60,438 bases of DNA from Candidatus Magasanikbacteria bacterium GW2011_GWC2_37_14. GTDB taxonomy: Bacteria; Patescibacteriota; Patescibacteriia; Magasanikbacterales; UBA922. The first letter of the stretch is position 1, and the number at the start of each line of letters is the position of its first letter. Below the pieces are notes generated by a model, which was not told where the DNA came from, did no database searches, and saw only the letters and a list, made by a program, of their open reading frames with translations. Below are positions 7,063 to 15,390 of this stretch, piece after piece. The position numbers and the translations under genes were made by a program. The DNA lies in assembly GCA_000990355.1 (NCBI GenBank), contig LBSX01000006.1:1-60438 (forward strand), given 5' to 3'.

Positions 7063-8840
7063 ATTTAGAAAATTTTAAAAATAGAAATTGGATCAAGCAT
7101 TGGGCCGGGCATTGGCAGCTGTTAAACAACTCTTTGTTGGGTTATCAATACACTAAACTCTTGAAAGATGAAATTGGTAGAGGGCTAGAGGTTGATGTGA
7201 TAATTTCACATCAAGATCGATCAGTTGCCTATTTAGATGCAGATGATTATAAAAAATTTGCAACCTATTTGGCAGAGAAAGTGGTATATAATGAGGAGAG
7301 TCTTCAACATTGGACAGATTTGTTGCATAAAAAGGCAGATGGAATTTTAAATTTTATAGAATCTACAAAAAAACAAAAGGCTTTTGCAAAAGAAGGAGCG
7401 CAAAATTTTATTAACATTTTTTATAGTTATTCTGTGCCTCACAGAGTGGTAAAAGTCGTAGTTGATGGTTTAAGTCCGGACAAGCTAGAAAAGTTTTTGC
7501 CAAAACTTGAAGAGGCTAGAGTTTATGCCGAGCCGGTTTATGCCGAAACGGAAAAGTTTATAGAATTTTTGGCAGATAAAATTGCCAAAGAAACGTGTTA
7601 TAATGTCCAGCAACTGCCTCACCTTACTAAAGAAGAATTTTTAGAGTATTGGGATTCGGGAAAACTACCGAGTAGAGAAGAAATGGAGAAAAGATATTAT
7701 GCTACAGCTATATTATACAAAGAAGGCGAGTTTACTTTGTTGACAGGTGAAGAAGTTGGAGAGGTGGAAATGATTGTTACCAATCAGTCTGCTGTTGGTG
7801 AAGAGACTTGGACTAAAAATTGGTCGGGTAATTGGTGTTTGCTCTTGGGTTCGTCGTATGGAGATATTTATACTAAGGGCCTAAAAGAATTGGTGGGCCG
7901 TGGCTTTAAGAAATTTTTTGTTACTTTTGAATCGGGCACGAGTGCCAATTATCTGAACCAGGCAGAATTAGCCGAGCATTGTCATTATTTGGTTTCTTTA
8001 ATAGAAAAAGATAATACTTTACCAGAACGCTGGGTAGAGCAGGTGATGATTAATTCTGATAAAATTTTTGCTTTGTTTAAAGAAATTGCCAATAAAAAAA
8101 TTTACACCAGACGAGATTATGAAGATTTGCAAGAATATCGGTATCGCATTACCATGGCCAATTTTTCTATCAAAAAAGTAATTGATTTTTTACCTGATGA
8201 TTTGCGCGAAAAATATTTACCATTATTTACCAAAGCTCGGTTGCATTCCGAGCCAGTCTATAATGAAGCTGATGAATATCTGCGAATAGTAGTTGGTTAT
8301 TTATTGCAAAATCGTTTGTCAGTCCAAGCTTTGGCCGTGTTAACCAAAGAAGATTTAACAGAATTTTTTGCTTCGGGAAATTTACCAAGCGAAGAAATTT
8401 TATTAGAACGCTATGGTGGCTGTGCATTGGAATATAACCAGACTGGTGAAGTAAAAATATACCAAGGTGAAGAATATAAAAAATTAATGTCTGGCATTGC
8501 TAAACAATCAACTGGTCAAGAAATAAAAGGCCAAATTGCTTATCGTGGCAAGGTGACTGGCCGAGTGCGAGTAGTTTCAGACCCCAAGAATTGTCTTGAT
8601 TTTCAAGAGGGAGATATTTTGGTGACAGGCATGACGCGTCCAGAATATTTATCTTTAATGAAAAAATCTGGGGCTTTTGTTACCGATGCTGGCGGCTTAC
8701 TTTCTCACGCCGCCATTGTCGCTCGCGAACTTAAAAAACCCTGTATCATCGGTACCGAAGTAGCCACTAAGTTTTTGAAAGATGGGGACATGGTGGAGGT
8801 AGACGCCGAGAAGGGGATAGTAAAGAAGCTGAATTATTAA
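7059..8840 (+). CDS. Array protein 2: phosphohistidine-domain protein with duplicated N-terminal module
   Basis: 593 residues, the longest copy. The N-terminal module appears twice: residues about 9-225 (NWIKHWAGHWQLL, then GRGLEVDVIISHQD) and about 250-480 (TWTKNWSGNWCLLLGSSYGD, then GRGFKKFFVTFESG). Both end with similar helices (KFLPKLEEARVYAEPVYAET and KYLPLFTKARLHSEPVYNEA). The C-terminal swivelling domain has VTDAGGLLSHAAIVARELKK, with the active His near residue 550. The RPH-like linker seen in copies 1 and 3-6 is replaced by these repeats. It is translationally coupled to copy 1 and lies 8 bases before copy 3. Confidence 0.75.
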   Translation: MNLENFKNRNWIKHWAGHWQLLNNSLLGYQYTKLLKDEIGRGLEVDVIISHQDRSVAYLDADDYKKFATYLAEKVVYNEESLQHWTDLLHKKADGILNFIESTKKQKAFAKEGAQNFINIFYSYSVPHRVVKVVVDGLSPDKLEKFLPKLEEARVYAEPVYAETEKFIEFLADKIAKETCYNVQQLPHLTKEEFLEYWDSGKLPSREEMEKRYYATAILYKEGEFTLLTGEEVGEVEMIVTNQSAVGEETWTKNWSGNWCLLLGSSYGDIYTKGLKELVGRGFKKFFVTFESGTSANYLNQAELAEHCHYLVSLIEKDNTLPERWVEQVMINSDKIFALFKEIANKKIYTRRDYEDLQEYRYRITMANFSIKKVIDFLPDDLREKYLPLFTKARLHSEPVYNEADEYLRIVVGYLLQNRLSVQALAVLTKEDLTEFFASGNLPSEEILLERYGGCALEYNQTGEVKIYQGEEYKKLMSGIAKQSTGQEIKGQIAYRGKVTGRVRVVSDPKNCLDFQEGDILVTGMTRPEYLSLMKKSGAFVTDAGGLLSHAAIVARELKKPCIIGTEVATKFLKDGDMVEVDAEKGIVKKLNY

Positions 8841-8848
8841 TATAACTT

Positions 8849-10276
8849 ATGCTGGAAGAAAAAATTATTGATGAGAAAAATAACCTTATTTTAAAACAGG
8901 GAGTTCTTGATTTGAAAAAATATAAATTAGCAAAAATAGTTCGCAGAGATAATTCTCCATTTTTTAATTCACTGATGAGGGTTGGTTCAACAATAGAAAA
9001 TCCTGAATTAGGGTTTGATAGTCGTATGCCAGTACATGTAGTATTAGATAATGATATTTATTATTGTGAAGATGATTTTAAAAAACTGGAAAAAATAATC
9101 TTATTTAAAGCAGAAAATGACAGTACTTTTTATGACCGATATTTTGAAAAAGTAGAAAAAGATTGTGCAGAATTTTTACAATGGTCCAGGGAGCAGAAAG
9201 TTCTTTCCGAACCACTCCGGGTTTATAATGAATATATTGACTGGTCCTTAAAAATAATGAGTCATTTATGGCCTTGTTTGGCTCCAGAAAAACTAATATT
9301 AGAGCAGATAGAATTAAAACTTGCCAAATATATTGATCCTAAAACAAAATTTGCTGAATTTAAGAACGCCCTGATGTTGCTTACCTCGCCAACTGAGTTT
9401 TCTGAGATGAACCTAGAAAAAAAAGAAATTTTTGAAGGGAAAGATTTGAAAGAGGTTTATGATAAATATATTTATATAAGGGATCAAGGTCTTTATTTTA
9501 GATACCAAACTTTTGAAGAATATAAACAAGAGTTGGTTAAAATTGATAACCCAAAAAATCAACTGGAAAAAATGATGAACGATCTTGAGGCAGTGCGGAC
9601 GAATCAAAAAAATCTTATAAAAGAATTAAATTTGGATAAAGAGTTATTAACTTATTGTAAATTCGCTCGAGTAATACCACATATTCGCATGATTAGGAGA
9701 ATTTGTGTTATTGAAGCAGGATATAACATAAGAGAATTATTTTACGAATTGGGCAGAAAAGTTAATCTGAATGATGTTGCTCTTGCTTATTATTGGGAGA
9801 TTAGAGATCTTTTAGAAGGAAAAATAGTCGATAAAGATAAAATTGTCAAAAGAAAAAATTCGTATAGTTTTATTCTCATTGGTAATAATTTTTATGAGTG
9901 CGGAGAAAAAGAGGCAATTGAGTTAAAGAAAAAAATTGAGTCAGAGGTGGTTTTAGGAAACGAAATAAAAGGCCAGACAGCCTGTTTAGGCAAGGTGACA
10001 GGCAGAGTAAAAGTATTACATTCTGTTAAAGATTTGGGTAGAGTTGAGCGGGGCGATATTTTGGTGACGTCCATGACCATGCCAGATTATATTCCGGCTA
10101 TGGAAAAAGCCATTGCCTTTGTTACGGATGAAGGCGGTTTGTCTTGTCATGCAGCAATTGTAGCTCGGGAAATGAATAAACCCTGTGTCATTGGTACTAA
10201 AATTGCTACTAAAATGTTTAAAGATGGGGACTTGGTTGAAGTGGATGCCGCCAGAGGCATTGTTAGAAAAATATGA
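8849..10276 (+). CDS. Array protein 3: phosphohistidine-domain protein without ATP-grasp
   Basis: 475 residues. An unrecognised N-terminus (about 1-230) is followed by a helical RPH-like linker (FARVIPHIRMIRRICVIEAG, then LFYELGRKVNLNDVALAYYW). The swivelling domain runs from about residue 370 (EIKGQTACLGKVTGRVKVL) and holds DEGGLSCHAAIVAREMNKPC, with the phospho-accepting His near residue 434. A weak form of the shared aromatic motif is seen (DKYIYIRDQGLYFRYQTF). Its stop overlaps the next ATG (ATGA), making copies 3 and 4 a coupled pair. Confidence 0.74.
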   Translation: MLEEKIIDEKNNLILKQGVLDLKKYKLAKIVRRDNSPFFNSLMRVGSTIENPELGFDSRMPVHVVLDNDIYYCEDDFKKLEKIILFKAENDSTFYDRYFEKVEKDCAEFLQWSREQKVLSEPLRVYNEYIDWSLKIMSHLWPCLAPEKLILEQIELKLAKYIDPKTKFAEFKNALMLLTSPTEFSEMNLEKKEIFEGKDLKEVYDKYIYIRDQGLYFRYQTFEEYKQELVKIDNPKNQLEKMMNDLEAVRTNQKNLIKELNLDKELLTYCKFARVIPHIRMIRRICVIEAGYNIRELFYELGRKVNLNDVALAYYWEIRDLLEGKIVDKDKIVKRKNSYSFILIGNNFYECGEKEAIELKKKIESEVVLGNEIKGQTACLGKVTGRVKVLHSVKDLGRVERGDILVTSMTMPDYIPAMEKAIAFVTDEGGLSCHAAIVAREMNKPCVIGTKIATKMFKDGDLVEVDAARGIVRKI

Positions 10277-11709
10277 TTGATTTAACTAAAATTAATTGGC
10301 ATTATATTCATACTCGTCGGCGTAGTCCTTGGTATGCTTACTGTTGGTGGCAGGGTGTTGGCACTAAAACTTTAGATTTAGGTTTTGACTACCAGGTTAA
10401 ACACGTTGGCGCTGCTGGTCATAAAGTTCTCATGTCTGAGATTGATTGGCAAACTCAACAACAAGCTCTATTGGCAGAGATCGAGAAAGAACCTTTGTTT
10501 TTACACAAGATATTAAAAAAAGCCTATCAGGCTCATGAGGAATTTACTGAATTTTGTAAAAAAATGTATGAGATAAAAGATTTTAGTGGTTATTCTAATG
10601 ATGAATTGATTAGTAAAGTAAATAAATATAGGGATTTATTTTTTTGTTGTGATGGTCCATCGATTTTGCCGTTGTATATAGAAGAAGATATTACCGAAAA
10701 AATCTATAATATCTTTAAAAAGGAAAGTAAAATAGCTGATAAAGAATATGCAGTGGTTATGACACCGGTGAAAGATTCAATAATTATTTTGGAAGAAGAA
10801 AGTTTATTAAAAATTGTTGTTAAATATAAAGAAGAGGGTAAAGATACTATTATTAAAGATTTAATAGAACATATTTTTAATTATGGCTGGATGAAAAATG
10901 TTGGTTATTATGGTGAATTTTTTGATCAAGATTATTATCTACAGAGAATTGAAAAACTTATTCAGGAAAATACTGAGGAACAATTACAGATTATTCAGTG
11001 GGAGAGAGAAAAAAAGCAAAAAATATTCGCTGATTTATTGGAAAAATACAAAAATAATAAATATTTAGTTAGCTTAATTAAAACTATTAACGAAGCTATT
11101 TATTATCGTAGTTTTCGTAGTGAACAATTTTATCAGTCGCCTAAATATTTAATAACTTTTTTTATAGAAATAGCCAAACGTTTAGGTTTGAGTGAGTACC
11201 GAGATATTTTTTATTTTATTCCGCCAGAAGTAGTTGAACTTTTAAATAAAAAACAAAAAGGAAATCAAGAGAGTATTGCCAGACGTAAAGATTGTTTTGT
11301 GCTTATAACCAATTTTGAAGATAGAGTTTTTTATGAAGGTGAAGAGGCTAAAGTAATAGTAGACAAGATAGGTGTTGTTTCCTTGGAGACGGATGAAATC
11401 AAAGGCCAAGTAGCTTTTTCTGGTAAGGTTACTGGCATAGTTAAAATTGTTAAAGGTCCAGATGACTTTGATAAAGTTAATAAAGGTGATATTTTAGTAG
11501 CTATGTCCACACAGCCAAATTATGTGCCAATTCTTAAAAAAGTTGCGGCCATAGTTACAGAGGAAGGCGGAGTTTTGTGTCATGCTTCTGTTATATCTCG
11601 CGAATTAGAAATTCCTTGCATTATTGGAACCAAAATCGTCACCCAAGTTTTAAAAGATGATGATATGGTTGAGGTTGATGCCGAGAAGGGTGTGGTGAGG
11701 AAGTTGTGA
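10273..11709 (+). CDS. Array protein 4: phosphohistidine-domain protein without ATP-grasp
   Basis: 478 residues. The N-terminus is aromatic-rich (RRRSPWYAYCWWQGVGTKTL). The shared motif appears as NYGWMKNVGYYGEFFDQDYY. The RPH-like linker is clear: IYYRSFRSEQFYQSPKYLIT, then EIAKRLGLSEYRDIFYFIPP with EVVELL. The swivelling domain has EEGGVLCHASVISRELEIPC with the His near residue 437. This is the most divergent motif of the six (CHAS rather than CHAA), but the His is kept. A family D repeat separates it from copy 5. Confidence 0.75.
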   Translation: MIDLTKINWHYIHTRRRSPWYAYCWWQGVGTKTLDLGFDYQVKHVGAAGHKVLMSEIDWQTQQQALLAEIEKEPLFLHKILKKAYQAHEEFTEFCKKMYEIKDFSGYSNDELISKVNKYRDLFFCCDGPSILPLYIEEDITEKIYNIFKKESKIADKEYAVVMTPVKDSIIILEEESLLKIVVKYKEEGKDTIIKDLIEHIFNYGWMKNVGYYGEFFDQDYYLQRIEKLIQENTEEQLQIIQWEREKKQKIFADLLEKYKNNKYLVSLIKTINEAIYYRSFRSEQFYQSPKYLITFFIEIAKRLGLSEYRDIFYFIPPEVVELLNKKQKGNQESIARRKDCFVLITNFEDRVFYEGEEAKVIVDKIGVVSLETDEIKGQVAFSGKVTGIVKIVKGPDDFDKVNKGDILVAMSTQPNYVPILKKVAAIVTEEGGVLCHASVISRELEIPCIIGTKIVTQVLKDDDMVEVDAEKGVVRKL

Positions 11710-11712
11710 GGT

Positions 11713-11790
11713 TTCTCCCCCTTGTAGGGGGAGCCAAGAGGGGGTCTGTTTTGCTAACGACCCCACCCTACCTCCCCTAAAAGGGGAGGA
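11713..11790. repeat. Family D palindromic repeat between array genes 4 and 5
   Basis: CTCCCCCTTGTAGGGGGAG and a second arm CTCCCCTAAAAGGGGAG. It is the only sizeable gap inside the six-gene array and could lower read-through between the second and third gene pairs. Confidence 0.8.
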
Positions 11791-11801
11791 AATACAAAAC
11801 T

Positions 11802-13187
11802 ATGTCAAAAATAATTTGGAGAAAATTTTGGGAAAGAGATTACACCTACCAATATGTGGAGTGTCTTTTGTCCGCTCTTACCAGTTGTTTGGAACAAGAA
11901 AAAATAAAATCTTTTAAAAACATGCTATTTGTAAGAAAGAATAATAGCTCGAGTATTTACAGTAAAACAAATGAACATGAATATTTTATTAAACAATTAC
12001 ACAAAAAATTTTTATCCAACAAAAATGAGATAATTAAGTTTAAACAACGTCTCATTAAAACAGGCAAAGCCTATCTATTTTCTGCCCAGACAAGTAAACA
12101 GGTTAACTTGACTCTGCTTTCACAACAAAAATTATTATCGTTATTAAAAGTTCATTATCAAAATTGGTTAAATTTTACAGTACGAATTTGGGTGGTTTGG
12201 AATAGTTCGGAATATTTTTCAGAATTAACCGGGCATTTACTAGAGGATAAAACTCGTCAGTGTGGGCAAGAGGCAAAATTATCACAATATCTTAAATATA
12301 TTTCTACACCAGTAAAAAAATCTTCGATTTTGTTATTAAATGAAAAATTAAACAAATACAAAGCTGGCAAAAAAATTGATCTGGATAAAGTATATAAAGA
12401 TTTTTTGTGGATGCCTTGTGGAGATTTGCATGGCGAACCTTGGACTAAAAAACAATTTTTAGAATATGTAAATAATTTCCAAATTAGCCAAGACGACGGA
12501 GTAATGGCAATTGATCCAAGTCAAGATTTGCATTTAAACGCTGAAGAAAAATTATTGATTAAAGTAAATAGAGAAATGGCATATTTGCGTGATTATCGTG
12601 ATGAGATACGTCGGCGTACTGTATATTTTGCGCGGTTTCTTTATCAAGAAGTAGCGCGACGCTTTAATATCACTTATGAAGATTTAATGCTTTATTCTAC
12701 TCCAGAAGTTTTTGAATTGTTTAAAGGTCATAAATTATTAGCGCGTGAATTGCAAGCACGACGCGGTGATACTATTATTATAATAAAAAATAATAAATTA
12801 AAAGTGTTGGTCGGTCAAGATCGAGACAAGATGCTAAAAGAAATTGTCTTTGCTGATAATTCTGAAGTAAAAGAAATAAAGGGGCTGGTCGCTTCCAAAG
12901 GTAAAGTGCAGGGAATAGCAAAAATTGTTAGTCTAGACAGTGATTTAAAGAAAATTAATCAGGGAGATATTATGGTGGCTGTCACTACGCATCCCGAGTA
13001 TGTAATAAAAATGCAATTGTCTAGCGCGATTGTCACCGACGAAGGCGGACTTACTTGCCACGCTGCTATTGTGGCCCGGGAAATGAAAAAACCTTGTATT
13101 GTTGGTACCAAAATTGCCACCAAAGTTTTGCATGATGGTGATTTGGTGGAAGTGGATGCCGAAAAGGGAATAGTGAGGAAAATATGA
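11802..13187 (+). CDS. Array protein 5: phosphohistidine-domain protein without ATP-grasp
   Basis: 461 residues. The N-terminal 190 residues are unrecognised. A motif FLWMPCGDLHGEPWTKKQFL near residues 200-220 matches the Y/F-x-W motif of the other copies. The linker AYLRDYRDEIRRRTVYFARF, then YQEVARRFNITYEDLMLYST and PEVFEL, closely follows the RPH pattern (R-x-x-R, E-x-x-R-R, PE). The swivelling domain carries DEGGLTCHAAIVAREMKKPC, His near residue 420. Its 3' end is almost identical in DNA to that of copy 6. It is coupled to copy 6 by an ATGA overlap. Confidence 0.76.
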   Translation: MSKIIWRKFWERDYTYQYVECLLSALTSCLEQEKIKSFKNMLFVRKNNSSSIYSKTNEHEYFIKQLHKKFLSNKNEIIKFKQRLIKTGKAYLFSAQTSKQVNLTLLSQQKLLSLLKVHYQNWLNFTVRIWVVWNSSEYFSELTGHLLEDKTRQCGQEAKLSQYLKYISTPVKKSSILLLNEKLNKYKAGKKIDLDKVYKDFLWMPCGDLHGEPWTKKQFLEYVNNFQISQDDGVMAIDPSQDLHLNAEEKLLIKVNREMAYLRDYRDEIRRRTVYFARFLYQEVARRFNITYEDLMLYSTPEVFELFKGHKLLARELQARRGDTIIIIKNNKLKVLVGQDRDKMLKEIVFADNSEVKEIKGLVASKGKVQGIAKIVSLDSDLKKINQGDIMVAVTTHPEYVIKMQLSSAIVTDEGGLTCHAAIVAREMKKPCIVGTKIATKVLHDGDLVEVDAEKGIVRKI

Positions 13188-14701
13188 AAATACCTAAAGA
13201 TTATAAAAAAGTTATTTCGACCGCTGCTGGTAAAAACAAATGGTATTTTTTAACCAAGCGTGGAGATATTCCACCGCTTTCTGTGTGGCTCAAAATTGTG
13301 GCTTTTTCTTATGAACCAGAAAGTAAAAAACTTTTTGGTGAAGCCATACCTTGGTCGGCTTATTGGTCTCACAACGACATTAGTTTGTATTTAACCACGC
13401 GCGGTTTTAAAAAGGCATGCGAAAAAATGACCAAGATTATCTATACGCCAACTTTGTTGCGTCGTCATTTAAATCGTTTAGATTATTTGTGCCAAGCAGC
13501 CAGACAAGAAGCTAAGTATTTTTATGATCGAGAATTAGTTGTAGTTAAAGAAAAAGAATTATTAAAACATTATCAAGCAGTAGTTAAAAATTACGGTTTA
13601 TCTTTTTCATATGGTTTTTTTACTTGGTGTTCACAAGTTTTACAAAAACAGGCTAAAGAAATTATTGTTAGCTATGAAGATAAGTTAAAAATTTTAAATT
13701 TGGATAAAGATAGCGCTTTGGGTATTTTAATTGTTTCCGAAGAGAAGTCATTGTATAGAAAAAAAGAAGAAGCTTTGGATAAATTATCCAATATTTATTA
13801 TTTAAAAATAAAAGAATTAAAAATTAAAAATCTTCAGGAAGTTGCCAAATTATTGCCAGCTTTGGATAAAGCTATAAAAGATTTTTTAAAAAAGTATCAA
13901 TGGGTAAGTTATGATTACAATGGGCCGACTATTTCTTATGAAGAAGTTTTATCGGCTATTAGTTCAGTTAGGGACGGCGGAGTAAAAAATATTTTAAACA
14001 AAGAACAAATTATTAGTAAGTGTAAAATTAAAAAATCTGAGCAAACAGTTTTTGAACATCTCTCACTAGTTTCTTGGGCCAAGGATTTACGCAATACTAT
14101 TGATGATTTTGTACATTGTTCACTAGATAATTTATATCGAGAAGTTGGTCGACGACGGGGATTAGAAAAAATTGAAGTTAAATATTTATGGCCCGAAGAA
14201 TTTGTAGATTTACTTTTAAATAAACAGCAATTTACTCATGCTTATCTTAAAGAAAAACATGATGAATGTTTAACTTTTACCTTGCCAAAAAAAGTTGGAG
14301 TGGCAGAGTTTTATGTGGGTGAAACAGCAAAAAAAATTGCTGAAAAAGAATTTTGTTTGGCAGTCGACAAAACCGATCGTACAAAGCCCTTGAAAGGTAC
14401 TGTGGCTTCACCAGGTAAAGTAGTTGGCCCAGTAAAGATTGTTCAAAATTTTTCAGAAATTAATAAAGTAGAAAGTGGTGATATTTTGGTAGCTTATATG
14501 ACTAGCCCGCGTTTTATGCCAGCAATTCACCGGTGTGCTGGAATTGTCACAAATGACGGTGGCCTTACTTGCCATGCAGCAATCATTGCCCGCGAAATTA
14601 AAAAACCTTGTATTGTTGGTACCAAAATTGCCACCAAAGTTTTGCATGATGGTGATATGGTGGAAGTGGATGCAAATAAGGGTGTGGTGAGGAAGTTGTG
14701 A
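13184..14701 (+). CDS. Array protein 6: phosphohistidine-domain protein without ATP-grasp
   Basis: 505 residues. The long N-terminal part (1-260) contains a helix-rich, Lys/Glu-rich stretch. The shared motif is KYQWVSYDYNGPTISYEEVL near residue 245. The linker has SWAKDLRNTIDDFVHCSLDN, then LYREVGRRRGLEKIEVKYLW and PEEF, as in RPH. The swivelling domain reads NDGGLTCHAAIIAREIKKPC, with the His near residue 464. The acidic residue in the usual TDEGG motif is shifted (TNDGG). It ends the array; a family D repeat follows. Confidence 0.75.
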   Translation: MKIPKDYKKVISTAAGKNKWYFLTKRGDIPPLSVWLKIVAFSYEPESKKLFGEAIPWSAYWSHNDISLYLTTRGFKKACEKMTKIIYTPTLLRRHLNRLDYLCQAARQEAKYFYDRELVVVKEKELLKHYQAVVKNYGLSFSYGFFTWCSQVLQKQAKEIIVSYEDKLKILNLDKDSALGILIVSEEKSLYRKKEEALDKLSNIYYLKIKELKIKNLQEVAKLLPALDKAIKDFLKKYQWVSYDYNGPTISYEEVLSAISSVRDGGVKNILNKEQIISKCKIKKSEQTVFEHLSLVSWAKDLRNTIDDFVHCSLDNLYREVGRRRGLEKIEVKYLWPEEFVDLLLNKQQFTHAYLKEKHDECLTFTLPKKVGVAEFYVGETAKKIAEKEFCLAVDKTDRTKPLKGTVASPGKVVGPVKIVQNFSEINKVESGDILVAYMTSPRFMPAIHRCAGIVTNDGGLTCHAAIIAREIKKPCIVGTKIATKVLHDGDMVEVDANKGVVRKL

Positions 14702-14758
14702 TTTGTCCTCCCCTTACCAAGGGGAGGTGGCGAGTCAAGCGAGCCGGAGGAGTTGCCG
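14702..14758. repeat. Family D palindromic repeat after the array
   Basis: CCTCCCCTTACCAAGGGGAGG is followed by a GC-rich tail with GAGCCGGAGGAG. It separates the array from a DUF559 remnant. Confidence 0.75.
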
Positions 14759-14770
14759 GAGTTTAAAAAT

Positions 14771-14878
14771 ATGACAAAAATATACGCCCGTAAAGACAGA
14801 AAACAAATTAGACATAAATTACGCGAAGAAATGACCAAGAGCGAAACAGTATTTTGGAAAATTTATCTATTTATTTAA
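14771..14878 (+). pseudogene. Remnant of a DUF559-type endonuclease-like gene
   Basis: The 35-residue reading frame MTKIYARKDRKQIRHKLREE, then MTKSETVFW, looks like the first part of DUF559 proteins (Vsr-like nuclease fold). These normally continue for about 100 more residues with the catalytic region. Here a stop follows at once and the next 120 bases are repeats. It is called a truncated remnant, probably left after repeat insertion. The family call rests on a short segment. Confidence 0.5.
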
Positions 14879-14937
14879 AAGAAAGAGAAAAACAACTACA
14901 GACCTCGGCATCTCCTCTGCCTTCACTGCGTCGTTCA

Positions 14938-14990
14938 GGCACCTCCTCTTAGAAAGAGGAGGACACCCCTCCTTCGTAAGGAGGGGACAG
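14938..14990. repeat. Family D palindromic repeat before the acylphosphatase gene
   Basis: Two units: CCTCCTCTTAGAAAGAGGAGG and CCCCTCCTTCGTAAGGAGGGG. It ends 13 bases before the acylphosphatase start. Confidence 0.8.
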
Positions 14991-15003
14991 ACAATATTCT
15001 ATT

Positions 15004-15279
15004 ATGTACCAACTTAACCTCACAATCCACGGTCGAGTACAGGGTGTAGGTTTTCGTTGGAGTGTTATGAAAAAAGCCAAGAGTTTAGGCTTGGTTGGAT
15101 ATGTTAAAAATTTGGTCAATGGCATAGTAGAAGTTCTAGTAGAAGGTGATAAAGAAGACTTGAAAAAACTGCTAGAATATTGTAAAATAGGACCCTTACT
15201 TGCCCATGTTGAAATTGTCGGAGAAAAATGGGAAAGTTTAGATATTCTGCATTTTAAAATTTTTGAAATAAGATTTTAA
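15004..15279 (+). CDS. acyP: Acylphosphatase
   Basis: 91 residues, the usual size. It has the signature GRVQGVGFRWSVMKKAKSLG with the phosphate-binding loop and catalytic Arg, and GYVKNLVNGIVEVLVEGD with the catalytic Asn. It hydrolyses acyl phosphates such as carbamoyl phosphate or 1,3-bisphosphoglycerate in the cytoplasm. The start ATG fits the family N-terminus; there is no SD, as is usual in this backbone. Confidence 0.94.
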   Translation: MYQLNLTIHGRVQGVGFRWSVMKKAKSLGLVGYVKNLVNGIVEVLVEGDKEDLKKLLEYCKIGPLLAHVEIVGEKWESLDILHFKIFEIRF

Positions 15280-15280
15280 T

Positions 15281-15385
15281 TTTCAATAATCAATTTACAA
15301 TTTTCAATCAATTATTAATTTCCAATTACTATATTGAAAATTACTATATTGAAAATTTAATGTAAATTGTAAATTGAGAATTGTA
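15281..15385. repeat. AT-rich imperfect inverted repeat (family F)
   Basis: Repeated words such as CAATTTACAATTTTCAAT and their complements (ATTGAAAATT, AATTGTAAATTGAGAATTG) give a long imperfect palindrome. It fills the gap to the GT2 gene. No promoter with good spacing is obvious. Confidence 0.6.
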
Positions 15386-15390
15386 AATTT

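Noticed and set aside
14453-14838. Minus-strand frames at the end of array gene 6
   Set aside because: Antisense shadows of the conserved His domain; they recur at the same place in other copies for that reason.
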